From Zobellia nedashkovskayae (GTDB lineage Bacteria > Bacteroidota > Bacteroidia > Flavobacteriales > Flavobacteriaceae): a stretch of 64,000 nucleotides of DNA. Both the position numbers and the translations under genes were made by a program. The stretch lies in assembly GCF_015330125.1 (NCBI RefSeq), contig NZ_JADDXR010000002.1, positions 4,786,685 through 4,850,684 of the forward strand, in the 5' to 3' direction. Below, piece by piece: positions 18,085-27,905 of this stretch; positions within the stretch are counted from its first letter, which is position 1, and each line of letters starts with the position of its first letter. The notes under the pieces are model-generated. The model was not told where the DNA came from, ran no database searches, and saw only the letters and a list, made by a program, of their open reading frames with translations.

Positions 18085-19614
18085 ATGATGAAAATATTAC
18101 GCATTAGCTTATTAGTTTTAATTTTTGGCTTCGTTTCTAATAACGCATATGCAGAATTAGACTGCCCAATACAAAGTGATGGCTACAACATTACCGATTA
18201 TGGTGCAAAAGGTGATGGGGAGTTTTTAAACACAAAATCCATTCAAAAAGCAATTGATGCCTGCGTTGCTAATGGAGGAGGAAAAGTGATTATACCTTCT
18301 GGAATTTTTAAATCGGGTTCTATTCTTTTAAAAAGTAATGTTGAACTACATTTTGAACATAACTCCGTTTTACTTTCAAGTATTAACGTTACCGATTTCC
18401 CTTTACAACCCATGCCAATATACCGATCTCATAAAGACCAACTTGGAGGATTTAATGCCCTTATTTATGCCGAAGGCCAAGAAAACATAGCTTTGACCGG
18501 TAGTGGAACAATAGACGGACAAGGCCCGCTTCATACTCCTATGCCCAACCCTTATGCAGGTGATGTTGATGGAAGACCTAGAAATATACTTTTAATTTCC
18601 TGCAAGAATATTAAAATAGACGGCTTACGGATGCTCAATGCATCCATTTGGAACCAACATTATCTTGACTGCGAAGACTTATTTATCTCTAACATTTACG
18701 TCTACAGTCATGGAAGCAGAAATAACGATGGCATTGATATTGACGGATGCCGCCGTGTTGTTCTCTCAAATAGTATTATTGATTCTGATGATGACGGTAT
18801 CGTTTTAAAGAGTACAGGGGCAGCTGCTTGTGAAGATATTGCTATTACAAATTGCGTAGTCAGTAGTTTTTGCAATGCCATAAAAGCAGGTACCGAAACC
18901 ACTGGTGGCTTTAAAAATGTTTCCATAAGTAACTGTGTCATCAAACCTTCAAAAGAAAAAGGTAAACCTATTTGGGATACGCCTCGTATAGGTGTATCCG
19001 GCCTTTCTCTTATGATTGTAGATGGTGGCACGTTGGTAGGTTTTACCGTAAATAATTTAACTATTCACGGTACAGAATCTCCTATTTACATTCGTTTGGG
19101 AAATAGGGCAAGGCCTCATACGCCCGGTGCTGTGGTCAACAATATTGGAGAAGTAAAAAATATTTCAATCAGTAATGTAGTGGCTTACAATGCGGGTACT
19201 TGGGGTTCTTCTATTACAGGACTTGAAGGACATCCAATTAAAAATATCTCTTTGAACAACATTCAGCTTTTCTCTAAAGGCGGACTTAAAATGGGAGATT
19301 TTAGTACTACTGTTGAAGAAGATGAAAAAGGGTATCCGCATGCAATTACGTACGGTAATTTACCAAGTCATACATTGTATGTTAGGCATGCAGAAAACAT
19401 ATCCTTAAACAATGTTACCATTGGAACAGAGTCACCAGATTCAAGGTTTCCTATCATAGTAGATGATGTAGATGGCCTTCAAGTAAGAAATATAGTCTGG
19501 AAAAATGCGGATGGAACAAAACCATTGGTTAAAGGAAAAGGAATTCGTAATCATGCCGTTGAAGCCCCATTAGGATGGACAGACGGAGATTACTTTGACT
19601 TAATGGATAAGTAG
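18085..19614 (+). CDS. Secreted GH28 (polygalacturonase-like) glycoside hydrolase
   Basis: 509 residues with a Sec signal ending near NNAYA. The right-handed beta-helix is evident from the repeated I-x-I/V-x-N strands. GH28 active-site segments: NNDGIDIDGC and SDDDGIVLKS supply the three Asp, then a segment CNAIKAGTETTGG where fungal enzymes have GHG. An exo-acting uronic-acid hydrolase is plausible; galacturonan or rhamnogalacturonan is the classical substrate. It is divergent from the Nramp-like/DHDPS operon (217-base gap), suggesting that operon imports and degrades its product. A GGAGG run lies 18 bases before the ATG. Confidence 0.93.
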   Translation: MMKILRISLLVLIFGFVSNNAYAELDCPIQSDGYNITDYGAKGDGEFLNTKSIQKAIDACVANGGGKVIIPSGIFKSGSILLKSNVELHFEHNSVLLSSINVTDFPLQPMPIYRSHKDQLGGFNALIYAEGQENIALTGSGTIDGQGPLHTPMPNPYAGDVDGRPRNILLISCKNIKIDGLRMLNASIWNQHYLDCEDLFISNIYVYSHGSRNNDGIDIDGCRRVVLSNSIIDSDDDGIVLKSTGAAACEDIAITNCVVSSFCNAIKAGTETTGGFKNVSISNCVIKPSKEKGKPIWDTPRIGVSGLSLMIVDGGTLVGFTVNNLTIHGTESPIYIRLGNRARPHTPGAVVNNIGEVKNISISNVVAYNAGTWGSSITGLEGHPIKNISLNNIQLFSKGGLKMGDFSTTVEEDEKGYPHAITYGNLPSHTLYVRHAENISLNNVTIGTESPDSRFPIIVDDVDGLQVRNIVWKNADGTKPLVKGKGIRNHAVEAPLGWTDGDYFDLMDK

Positions 19615-20016
19615 ACTCCCAATAGTTCATATTAGGCGGAAAGAAAATATAAAAATGCGAACGATAATTTCAACTAGGCCGATTGTTGTTTTTCTAAAAG
19701 GGGGAACATTTAATATCATTCTATCATAAACAACAGTAATTGACCTTTTTCAAACTTCCTATCAGACATATATCGTCCGCATTTTAATGAACTAAATTGT
19801 GATTTCTTTAATTTGCTTACACCAAAATTACGGCATCGCTCTAGTTAAAATTTGATATTTTAGGTGAGTACCGTTTATCTACACTTGAAACCTAATTACC
19901 TATAGACGAATGGAAATTGGAAATGAGAAGTAGCTACTTATTCTGATAAAATCCGAGCATAAAAAAAAGAGCACCATAAAATGATGCTCCTTTAAATACG
20001 TTTGTTAAACTATTAA
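19615..20016. other. Convergent intergenic region
   Basis: Between GH28 (plus) and the GH117-like gene (minus). It contains the terminator at 19969-19989 and a 12-base perfect palindrome, AAGTAGCTACTT (19928-19939), of unknown meaning. No open frame with family features. Confidence 0.5.
19969..19989 (-). terminator. Rho-independent terminator of the sulfatase/GH117-like operon
   Basis: The hairpin GAGCA.CAT / ATG.TGCTC, with one internal mismatch, is followed on the minus strand by eight T residues. It lies 28 bases beyond the GH117-like stop and is flanked by A/T runs on both sides, so it may work for both convergent transcripts. Confidence 0.75.
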
Positions 20017-21285
20017 TTAGTTCTTTAAACTCTCAGATTGTATACGTTCCTTCTGTTTTTTACTTAATCCCTGTCTGAAGTACACGTCAGGTTTATGTTT
20101 AACCCGGTGCTCTTTCATTTCTTCATCGTGTATATCCAAGCTTAAATCACAATCAAAACGCACCAGTTTTGAATGGAATTCACCTTTTCCTCCTAAATTA
20201 ATAAAATGGGCCAAGCCCCAAGTAATCCCACGACCATCCTCTGTATTCGTAAAAGCATCCGGCACATGGGGCGCAGCGGCATAAGGCATCAATTCCGTTA
20301 TCGAAGCAATTTCAAAATTAACCCAGTCTTCTGCAAATTGAATTGTATTATGCTCTGGACCATCTTTATACACCAAAGCCGCTACTCCCTTTCTAAAAGG
20401 AAACAATGAGGTTTCATGCCCCGAGGTTATCACAGGATTCAACGGGTGCTTCTTAAATGGCCCTAAGGGACTATCCGCTATAGCAAGTCCTTGCATGCGT
20501 ACCTTATCCGGCTTTTCACCAAAGTCTGATTTATAATAAATATAGACCTTACCATTATGTACTAACGGATAGGGATCATGAATTGAATACTGGTCCCATT
20601 CTCCTTCTTTTCCGTTTTCAATCACAATCTTGTTATAAGGCGTCCAAGGGCCTTCTGGTGAATCTGCATAAGAAACTGCAACAGGACAATCGTCCCCTCT
20701 TTTACCACTGGCCTCCATGAAACCTTGGTAATAGAGGTAATACTTTCCTTTCCATTCTAAAATATCCGTAGTGGTTACAGACCGCCAACCCACCATAGGC
20801 TTTTGGGGTCTTTTAATAGCCACACCTTGTTCTTCCCAAGTAAAACCATCTGTAGAAGTAGCATACCAAATTTCCGATAAATCCCAATCTGAAGACGGAA
20901 TAGTATCATTGCTCATATCTGCTCCCCTTGGCGCTGTAGAAGTGTTCCTATACGTATACCATACATAGTACTTCCCATTATGTAAAAGTGTTTTTGATGG
21001 ATCTCTTCTTGTAATTGTACCATCGTGACCGTTATAATCAAATCCTTTTAACTCCGTATACTTAAACTGACTAAACAGCTCGTTGTGCTGTGGTTGCGGG
21101 GCTTCATAGTCCGTATAAATGCGCTCCATAGCAGCACTCATTTTTCTATTGGGTTTTTCTTTTGGTAATACAAAAGGGAAACCTTCTTGCTTTTCAGTAG
21201 GTTCTACTACTTGCTTTTCAGATTGTGCTTTGCATGTGCTTAGCACAAAAAGCAACAGAAATAAGGAAATTATATTCTTCATCAT
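20017..21285 (-). CDS. GH117-like glycoside hydrolase lipoprotein
   Basis: 422 residues with a lipoprotein signal (LSTC, Cys18). A five-bladed beta-propeller is indicated by repeated KYYxWYT / YADSPEGPW strands. Candidate GH117 catalytic residues: Asp95 in TRRDPSK, Asp237 in SIHDPYP and His290 in SGHETSLFPFRKG. The spacing is close to that known for 3,6-anhydro-L-galactosidases. GH117 enzymes remove terminal alpha-1,3-linked 3,6-anhydro-L-galactose from agar oligosaccharides, but other clades have other or unknown substrates. The gene follows the 600-residue sulfatase by 33 bases, so desulfation and exo-hydrolysis are probably coupled. A GH43-type assignment is the main alternative. Confidence 0.85.
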   Translation of the reverse strand: MMKNIISLFLLLFVLSTCKAQSEKQVVEPTEKQEGFPFVLPKEKPNRKMSAAMERIYTDYEAPQPQHNELFSQFKYTELKGFDYNGHDGTITRRDPSKTLLHNGKYYVWYTYRNTSTAPRGADMSNDTIPSSDWDLSEIWYATSTDGFTWEEQGVAIKRPQKPMVGWRSVTTTDILEWKGKYYLYYQGFMEASGKRGDDCPVAVSYADSPEGPWTPYNKIVIENGKEGEWDQYSIHDPYPLVHNGKVYIYYKSDFGEKPDKVRMQGLAIADSPLGPFKKHPLNPVITSGHETSLFPFRKGVAALVYKDGPEHNTIQFAEDWVNFEIASITELMPYAAAPHVPDAFTNTEDGRGITWGLAHFINLGGKGEFHSKLVRFDCDLSLDIHDEEMKEHRVKHKPDVYFRQGLSKKQKERIQSESLKN

Positions 21286-21318
21286 ATGGTCTAGTTATAT
21301 TTTTAAAAGCTCTGTTTA

Positions 21319-23121
21319 TTATTTGCCTAGGTATTCAATGTAGGTGTAATACACGCCAAAGGTTTCTCCCTTTTCAATGAAGTCATTTACCAGCATAGTT
21401 TTGCCTTCTTCTAGATTTAAAATAAAATCTGCGCTCTGCATATCTCCTTCAACAGTTTGTTCTTTAATTTGATTAGCAATCTGAATACGCACTTTCTCTG
21501 GATGCATAGTTTTATATTCATACTGGTTTTTTGGATTCTCCGTAGGAATACCCAAAATAGGTCCAGCACATTCTTTGGGCCAACGCATACACGATATTTT
21601 ATACCTGCCGGCTTTCTCCACTTTTATTGGATGTGTATTGTTTCTATTTTTCATTCCTGATGCTACTTGCTCAGGTTTCCAGATTCCACCGTCTTCTCCA
21701 ATAGCGTGCTGGATGGTTAGCTTAATTTCCTTTTGACTGTCATTCCCAATAGTACTCACCGGAAATTGCTGGTATTCGTAACCTGATTTTGCCACATCTA
21801 AAAACGCCTTGTTTTGAGACAAAAGTCCTTCTACCACTTCCTTATTTCCTGATGCTACATCTATATCTTGATGTTTATCGGCCTCTATATCGTAAAGCTC
21901 CTTACCGTTTACCAATCGCCATTTCTCATTTAGTATAGCGGTATCTTCTTTATCATGCGGCGTACGATAATCTTGACGAGTATGAACAAACACTGTTCTT
22001 TTATCATCTAACTTTCCGTTATTAAGTAGTAAAGGCGAAAAATCGATTCCATCTAACTTCATGCCTTCAGGAATTTCAAGATTACAAAGTCCGGCTAAAG
22101 TGGGGATCAAATCCACATGTGCCGTTAATTCATTCAGGTCCTTTCCTCCTTTTATCTTCCCATCTTTCCAGCGGATAAAGAAAGGAACCCGATGACCTCC
22201 TTCCGTACGTTGGCCTTTTCTCCCTCTAAACCCTTTATTGAACCCTAACTTACCATCTTCACTAAGCCCTCCTCCAGAACCATTGTCCGTCATGTAAATC
22301 AGTATGGTGTTATCTGCTAGTTTTTTCTCTTTTAAGTAAGCTTCTAGTTTTCCAAAGTTCTCATCTATATTGGTTATCATTCCGTAGAATTCAGCTCCAA
22401 CAATTTTATCTCCTACTAAATGCCGATAAGGAGCCGCGTACTTTTCTGTAACAATAAAGGGGCTATGAGGTGCATTGGTTGGTAGGTAAAGAAAGAACGG
22501 AGCATCTTTATTTTTGTCCATAAAACCCATGGCTTCTTGAAACCAAACATCTGTACAATACCCTGAAAATTGTTTAGGCTCGTTATTAACGTAATACACA
22601 TCATCATTATAACTGTTTCCCCAATAATCGGATAGCTCTCCTACTCCACCTGCTTTATGATGTAAAGCTACATCAAAACCGCTGTCTGTAGGTCTTGACG
22701 GATAATTGTCTCCCAAATGCCACTTGCCGAACATGGCGGTTTTATACCCGTTCTTTTTAAATACATCTGCCATGGTATTTGCATTTTCCGCTAAAGCATC
22801 GCGGCCTTTGTAAGTTGCCCACGTACCATTATTTACCGGATACCTTCCCGTCATTAAAGCTGCACGGGTTGGTGTACACATAGGGCTTACATGAAAATCG
22901 GTCATGCGCACCGCTTGTTTATAGAACTTATCTATGTTAGGTGTCTTTATCCATGGATTACCATGACATCCTAAATCACCTATACCTTGATCATCTGTCA
23001 TCACCAAAATTACATTAGGCGGTTTCTCTTCTTGTGCAAATCCTTTAGTAACGAATAATGCTACTAATAACATAAGTGCAGTGTGTCTAAATCTATTCAT
23101 GAACATCTTAAATTTTATCAT
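21319..23121 (-). CDS. Secreted arylsulfatase-type S1 sulfatase
   Basis: 600 residues. The annotated start is Met at 23121, but Met8 at 23100 gives a cleaner signal peptide (MNRFRHTALMLLVALF...FAQ). The core starts PPNVILVMTDDQGIGDLG. The formylglycine motif is CTPTR (Cys82), with FGKWHLGDNYP and YMTDNGSGGG following. A C-terminal domain of ~150 residues carries ISCMRWPKECAGP. Hydrolyses glycan sulfate esters in the periplasm or at the surface. It is first in an operon with the GH117-like gene and divergent from the TPR-HTH regulator. A minus-strand -7 box (TAGTTTTG, 23192-23199) is a possible promoter. Confidence 0.93.
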   Translation of the reverse strand: MIKFKMFMNRFRHTALMLLVALFVTKGFAQEEKPPNVILVMTDDQGIGDLGCHGNPWIKTPNIDKFYKQAVRMTDFHVSPMCTPTRAALMTGRYPVNNGTWATYKGRDALAENANTMADVFKKNGYKTAMFGKWHLGDNYPSRPTDSGFDVALHHKAGGVGELSDYWGNSYNDDVYYVNNEPKQFSGYCTDVWFQEAMGFMDKNKDAPFFLYLPTNAPHSPFIVTEKYAAPYRHLVGDKIVGAEFYGMITNIDENFGKLEAYLKEKKLADNTILIYMTDNGSGGGLSEDGKLGFNKGFRGRKGQRTEGGHRVPFFIRWKDGKIKGGKDLNELTAHVDLIPTLAGLCNLEIPEGMKLDGIDFSPLLLNNGKLDDKRTVFVHTRQDYRTPHDKEDTAILNEKWRLVNGKELYDIEADKHQDIDVASGNKEVVEGLLSQNKAFLDVAKSGYEYQQFPVSTIGNDSQKEIKLTIQHAIGEDGGIWKPEQVASGMKNRNNTHPIKVEKAGRYKISCMRWPKECAGPILGIPTENPKNQYEYKTMHPEKVRIQIANQIKEQTVEGDMQSADFILNLEEGKTMLVNDFIEKGETFGVYYTYIEYLGK

Positions 23122-23480
23122 ACTATAGCATGGTAATTTTACATTATTTCGATTTTCTTATTTGTATTAGTGCAACCACATGCATACCTCTCAAAACTAA
23201 CTATAGAAAATGAAAAAATGGTAAAAACGCACTTTACAAATATTATACAAGTGTATATTTGCCCTTAATTATAACTATAATCATATTTTAATTTAATATC
23301 TTGATTTGAATACCTCAACAAAAACACACACCTCTGTATTACAGAACACTACATATAATTACCATTCTATTCTTCATCACAGAAATTGGAATTTATCAAA
23401 CTATAGAATCTAAAAATAGTATACACGACAGCACTTCCTATTATACAAATCGGTTTAAGGAAGCTATAGCAGATTCAAAT
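23122..23480. promoter_or_regulatory. Divergent sulfatase / TPR-regulator promoter region
   Basis: The gap holds a minus-strand TAnnTTTG box at 23192-23199 and a plus-strand one at 23254-23261 (TATATTTG). The regulator frame stays open upstream of its first listed start, back to 23310, so part of this gap (about 23310-23480) may be coding. No -33 element is clear. Confidence 0.4.
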
Positions 23481-24965
23481 TTGTTTCCTACCGAATCCTA
23501 TCAAATTCTTGATAAATCTAAAGTCTATTTTGAAAGAAAAAAAGATACAAGTGCAGCGGTAAAATGTCTTTTGGCTATGGCCGAAATTGAAAAAAGAAAA
23601 GGAAAATTTAGTAAGTCTTTTGACCACCTTTGGCAAGCTAAATATTTAAGTGACCAAGCTCATAATAAAGCTCAAAAAGTTCAAATACGAATTAGTCTGG
23701 CTCGTCTTTACGATGAATTTAATATGAACGAGCAATCTGTTTTCTATCTAACGGAAGCCTTGGAAATTTCAAAAAAATTATACGCTCAAGATTCTACGCA
23801 AATAGATAATCTTATTTCTAGCTATATGTATATGGCCGTACGGCAAAGAAAAATGGGGAACCACCAAGAAGCGCTGCAGTATTTAGATTCTTGTTTTGTT
23901 ACTCCTTCCGTTGCCCTAGAAAAAAGTATAGAAATGCCTTTTTGGGATGCTGAAAAGGGTAAAATTATGCAAGAACTACATCAGTATAAAAAAGCAAATA
24001 CCTTTTTACATTTATCTCGCAACAATACGTTAGGAAAAAAAGCAAGTTACAGGCCCAACATCTCTTTGTATTTAGGCGATTTAAAAAAAGACCTTGGCCA
24101 AAAAGATAGTGCCCTATTCTTTTACAATGAGAGTTTAGCTCTGAGCCAAGATCAAGGATTCAGGAACGATTTGGAAACAGAAGTTTTGCGAAAAATATCT
24201 GAAGTATATTCTGCAAACGGAGATACCAAACTTGCCTATGACTACCTTGTTAAGTCAACAAATACCGCTGACCAGGTCCTACATAATAAGAACCAAACTA
24301 ACAGCGAGCTTTTTCAAATAAAGGATTCTTATTTAAAATCTATTTCAGAGAAAAATGCGCAATTAGAACAAAAAACACGGACTATTGAAAAGAGTAATAC
24401 CATTCAGTTTAGGCTTAAAATTATTCTCTTTTTACTAGTTCTATTAGGTCTTGTTTTAGGTGTTGTTTTTCAGATGCGCCTAAAGCTCAAAAAGACCCTT
24501 CTACATAAAAAAGAAGCTGAACTCAAAACGAAATTTATAGAAGAGCGTAGCAATAATGAAATAGAATTAAAGAGCAAGGAGCTCACTTCTTATGCAATAC
24601 AATTAATAGACAAGGATACTGCTATAGATGAACTTTTGAACCTACTAAAAACAGAATTCTCCCCTCATTACAAATCCCTTTTTAGTAAATATAAAAAGGG
24701 GTCTAAAGACCTATGGAATGAATTTAACCTTCAGTTCACCCAAGTCAATTCAGCATTTTATGATAAACTAAAAGAACTACATCCTAAACTTAGCTCAACA
24801 GAACAGAAACACTGTGCCCTCATAAAACTGAATTTAAGTACAAAAGAAATGGCTAGAATCCTGAATATAGAACCCCACAGTGTTCATGTCTCACGTTCTA
24901 GAATACGTAAGAAAATGGGGTTGAAACGTTCGGAGAATTTGGAAAGTTATATTGCTGATATTTAG
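23481..24965 (+). CDS. TPR-containing membrane regulator with C-terminal LuxR-like HTH; N-terminus uncertain
   Basis: 494 residues from a TTG at 23481. Residues ~1-280 form tetratricopeptide-like helices, a membrane segment lies at about 310-332 (IILFLLVLLGLVLGVVF), a coiled linker follows, and the C-terminal HTH has LSSTEQKHCALIKLNLSTKEMARIL. Bacteroidota use this architecture for regulators beside glycan or stress loci. The frame continues upstream without a stop to 23310 and includes a hydrophobic stretch (ITILFFITEIGIY) that looks like a signal anchor. The true start may therefore be a non-ATG codon such as CTG at 23334. It is divergent from the sulfatase/GH117-like operon, its likely target. 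Confidence 0.85.
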   Translation: MFPTESYQILDKSKVYFERKKDTSAAVKCLLAMAEIEKRKGKFSKSFDHLWQAKYLSDQAHNKAQKVQIRISLARLYDEFNMNEQSVFYLTEALEISKKLYAQDSTQIDNLISSYMYMAVRQRKMGNHQEALQYLDSCFVTPSVALEKSIEMPFWDAEKGKIMQELHQYKKANTFLHLSRNNTLGKKASYRPNISLYLGDLKKDLGQKDSALFFYNESLALSQDQGFRNDLETEVLRKISEVYSANGDTKLAYDYLVKSTNTADQVLHNKNQTNSELFQIKDSYLKSISEKNAQLEQKTRTIEKSNTIQFRLKIILFLLVLLGLVLGVVFQMRLKLKKTLLHKKEAELKTKFIEERSNNEIELKSKELTSYAIQLIDKDTAIDELLNLLKTEFSPHYKSLFSKYKKGSKDLWNEFNLQFTQVNSAFYDKLKELHPKLSSTEQKHCALIKLNLSTKEMARILNIEPHSVHVSRSRIRKKMGLKRSENLESYIADI

Positions 24966-25150
24966 TTAATCCAATACTTTCTATAGATTTTATGCAACCA
25001 AACATGTCTAAGATTGTTTAAGAAATAGTAGTATTTACCATTGTAATTCATAACTTTAACTACTTAACTAGCGGACGGTTAAGGTTTTTTATTCTATTAA
25101 TACTCCTTAGTCCAGACCATAAGAAAATCAACGACTAAGACATCTGAACT

Positions 25151-25492
25151 ATGAAAAAATTAATACCCCTTCTTATTCTTGTTCTATTTGTAAATATACT
25201 GCAAGGCCAAAGCGAAGACAGTAAAATAATGCACATGATAGATGCTTCCTACGACAGTAAATCTGAGCTAGGCTACCTTTTTATAAGTCGGTTAGATGAA
25301 AGTCCGATAACTTTCAATATAATTAACCATGAACTCCTCCAGAAATTTAACTTAAACGATGACTCTCTAAAGGGTTCTACTTTTAAAATTACCTATGGTA
25401 CTGAGAAGTTATACCCCGAAGAAAACAACGCACAGAACAGCGTGCCATTAAAAGAGAAAAAAATTATACTGAATTTAGAACAAATTGAATAA
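25151..25492 (+). CDS. Small secreted protein of unknown function
   Basis: 113 residues with a clear Sec signal (LIPLLILVLFVNILQGQ). No family recognised. The remainder is polar with alternating beta-like strands (GSTFKITYG, KKIILNLEQIE). It follows the TPR-HTH regulator by 186 bases on the same strand but shows no coding overlap. It is a possible periplasmic or exported accessory protein; no function can be assigned. Confidence 0.65.
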   Translation: MKKLIPLLILVLFVNILQGQSEDSKIMHMIDASYDSKSELGYLFISRLDESPITFNIINHELLQKFNLNDDSLKGSTFKITYGTEKLYPEENNAQNSVPLKEKKIILNLEQIE

Positions 25493-25532
25493 GTAGAAAA
25501 CAATTAAACAGCACTTGGTTATGAAGTATACG

Positions 25533-26309
25533 TTAGAAAGAATGACGGTACATTTTCTTCATTAATTCATAAAGTTCAGGGTGCTTTTTCTGAAATGCCT
25601 CTGGATTATTGAAGAAATATTCGCTGGCAACGCTTAGAAATTCTACCTCGCTAGTAGCACCGTAAGGGTTAATGTCAGACTTATTTTTCCTAATATCATC
25701 TATTTCCTTATGCATCAATTTTAGCCAAGGGGCAACATATTGCTTTTGCATTAGACTTTCGGGAATACCATCAATTGCGCCATCGGCCTTATCTATTAAG
25801 TGAACAAATTCATGAATACCCACATTAGTGGTAGAATTTTCATTTGCAAATCCAGCATGCAACGCGGGCAAAGACAAAATCATCAAACGGTTCATACCGC
25901 CCGAACCTACTTTTCCTAAAATATTACGCCCTTCACCCTCAGTTTGGTGTTCATCATTAAAACTTCCTTTATATAGCAAAACTTCGTTAATATTCCGGTA
26001 GCGTAATTCTGGAAATCCAAACAACGGTATTACAGCACTTGCAGCTACTAACAAACGATCGGTATCATTAATTTCAATTTCTACACCCGTAATAGTTACA
26101 TCATCAAAAAAGTATAAAATTTCTTCTTCAAAACGGAACCTATCTTTGGGAGATAAATCTGTATAAAATGATACTTCTTTGTTAAGGATATTGCGCCAAG
26201 CTGAATTAAAATTGTTCAAATTAACCGTTTTCTTATAGAACCAAATCCGCCAGATGATAAGTGTGATTACAAGAAAAAGGGGCAGAACGACAAAGAAATT
26301 AGTAGACAT
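25533..26309 (-). CDS. Zinc-dependent peptidase, MtfA-like (M90)
   Basis: 258 residues. An N-terminal membrane helix (residues 5-22) precedes a zincin-like domain with the HExxH motif HEFVH (166-170) in VGIHEFVHLIDKADG, and a downstream conserved SEVEFLSVASEYFF segment that supplies the third ligand region. In enterobacteria MtfA binds the Mlc repressor of glucose uptake and has aminopeptidase activity; the flavobacterial role is not known. It lies 49 bases after the antiporter stop on the same strand, so the two may be cotranscribed. Confidence 0.87.
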   Translation of the reverse strand: MSTNFFVVLPLFLVITLIIWRIWFYKKTVNLNNFNSAWRNILNKEVSFYTDLSPKDRFRFEEEILYFFDDVTITGVEIEINDTDRLLVAASAVIPLFGFPELRYRNINEVLLYKGSFNDEHQTEGEGRNILGKVGSGGMNRLMILSLPALHAGFANENSTTNVGIHEFVHLIDKADGAIDGIPESLMQKQYVAPWLKLMHKEIDDIRKNKSDINPYGATSEVEFLSVASEYFFNNPEAFQKKHPELYELMKKMYRHSF

Positions 26310-26358
26310 AATTTATATAAAGTAGATTGAATATAACATTTTATGCAATCTGGTGTTC

Positions 26359-27597
26359 TTATTTTGTTAAACGAAGAATAACTTTTTCTAGCGTTAAACC
26401 TTGTACAATTATAGAAAAAATTACCACTAAGTAAGTTATAGGCACGATATAATCCCATGAAACAGTCTGTGGCAAGGAAAGTGCCATTGCTATGGAAATG
26501 CCTCCTCTTAAGCCTCCCCAGGTCATTATCAAAGATGTTTTTGAGTCAAAATGCAGCCATTTTTGCAATACAACTATCAACATTCCTACAGATAGAAAAC
26601 GAGATAATATTACCACAAAAGCAGCTAAAACACCAACGATAATAATTTGCTGCGAAAACGGGATCAGTACTATTTCCAAGCCTATCAACACAAACAAAAT
26701 AGCGTTGGACAGGATATCTATCAACTCCCAGAATTTATCCACATAATCTACCGTATTTTCTTTTTTCTCTTGACGATAGGTTTTGTTCCCAATAAAAAGC
26801 CCGGCAACAACCATACTAATCGGTCCCGAAACACCAATCTTGCCAGCCAATGCATAACCGCCCATTACCATACCTAAAGTTATGAGCACTTCCGTTTCAT
26901 ACGAATTGATTTTTGAAATTGCCCTATGTGCAATCCGTCCTAGAATATATCCAAAAAGTAAGCCTCCTCCAATTTCTACTAAAAAATTTTCTGCAATACC
27001 CAACGGATCAATACCGTCCAAATTACCGGCGTTGGCAAATTGTAATAAGGTTAGAAATACCACCACTCCTACGCCATCATTAAAAAGACTTTCGCCTACG
27101 ATAGTAGTTTCCATAGATTTTTTTATGCCAATTTTCTTTAATACACCCATAACCGCTATAGGGTCTGTTGGAGAAATCAGGGCACCGAACAATAAACAAT
27201 GAACTAGAGGTAAAGGCATACCTATTTGTTGCAAAACCAAGAAAAAAATGCCTCCTATTAAAAAAGTAGAAATCACCACGCCTAAACTGGAAAAAGCTAC
27301 GATTTTCCATCTTTGTGATTTCAGTTCAGTGATATTTACGTGCACCGCTCCCGCGAAAAGCATAAAGCTTAATAAGCCCTCCATCAATAAATTTTTGAAA
27401 TCGATTGTGCCTACAATATCCTTTTCAAATTTTATCAGCTCAGGAAAGAGTTTGGATAAACCGAGTATCCCCAACGAAAAAACAATGGAAATAATCATGG
27501 TGCCTATAGTAGTCTGTAATTTTAAGAACAGAGAATTGATGTACGCGAAAATGGACACCAGCACCATGAAAATACTAATAATCGTAAATAAATCCAT
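26359..27597 (-). CDS. CPA1-type Na+(K+)/H+ antiporter
   Basis: 412 residues, about 12 transmembrane helices. The CPA1 motif ESLFNDGVGVVVFL carries the Asn-Asp pair of the ion site, with ISPTDPIAVMG and WGGLRGGISIAMALSLP (loop with the functional Arg) also present. Exchanges external protons for cytoplasmic cations and helps pH and salt balance in a marine cell. A weak minus-strand -7 box (27725-27732) and a 9-bp hairpin (27653-27678) precede it. Family certain; ion preference not determinable. Confidence 0.93.
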   Translation of the reverse strand: MDLFTIISIFMVLVSIFAYINSLFLKLQTTIGTMIISIVFSLGILGLSKLFPELIKFEKDIVGTIDFKNLLMEGLLSFMLFAGAVHVNITELKSQRWKIVAFSSLGVVISTFLIGGIFFLVLQQIGMPLPLVHCLLFGALISPTDPIAVMGVLKKIGIKKSMETTIVGESLFNDGVGVVVFLTLLQFANAGNLDGIDPLGIAENFLVEIGGGLLFGYILGRIAHRAISKINSYETEVLITLGMVMGGYALAGKIGVSGPISMVVAGLFIGNKTYRQEKKENTVDYVDKFWELIDILSNAILFVLIGLEIVLIPFSQQIIIVGVLAAFVVILSRFLSVGMLIVVLQKWLHFDSKTSLIMTWGGLRGGISIAMALSLPQTVSWDYIVPITYLVVIFSIIVQGLTLEKVILRLTK

Positions 27598-27652
27598 GTC
27601 TTAAATTAAGCTGTTAACAATTGTACTAAATTAATTACATCCACTACTGATT

Positions 27653-27678
27653 ACCTATTCTACTTGCCAAGAATAGGT
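27653..27678 (-). repeat. Nine-base inverted repeat in the antiporter leader
   Basis: ACCTATTCT / AGAATAGGT with an 8-base loop, 56 bases before the antiporter ATG. No T-run follows on the minus strand. It may be a protein-binding palindrome or leader hairpin. Confidence 0.45.
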
Positions 27679-27905
27679 GTTGATGTCAGCACGGCAGTGC
27701 AAATAAGTAATCTGGGCTTAATGGCAAAAGTAATCTAACCCCTTCAAACCCCACTTCCATTATATAAAACTAAAGCTCATGTTTCTATAATTTTTATTGA
27801 AATCATTAGAACTTTATTCTTTACAGCACATTATCAAATATCCTCTTATCAAAAATCAACCATATCGTCTCAAGAAAATCCCTCTTTTTTGTTCGGAAAA
27901 AAAAG

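Noticed and set aside
19928..19939. Palindrome AAGTAGCTACTT as an operator
   Set aside because: It lies between convergent genes with no promoter nearby; a single 12-base palindrome in AT-rich DNA can be chance.
26882..27604. Plus-strand frames of 106 and 118 codons opposite the antiporter
   Set aside because: Antisense shadows of a clear antiporter gene; composition reflects the reverse complement of membrane helices.
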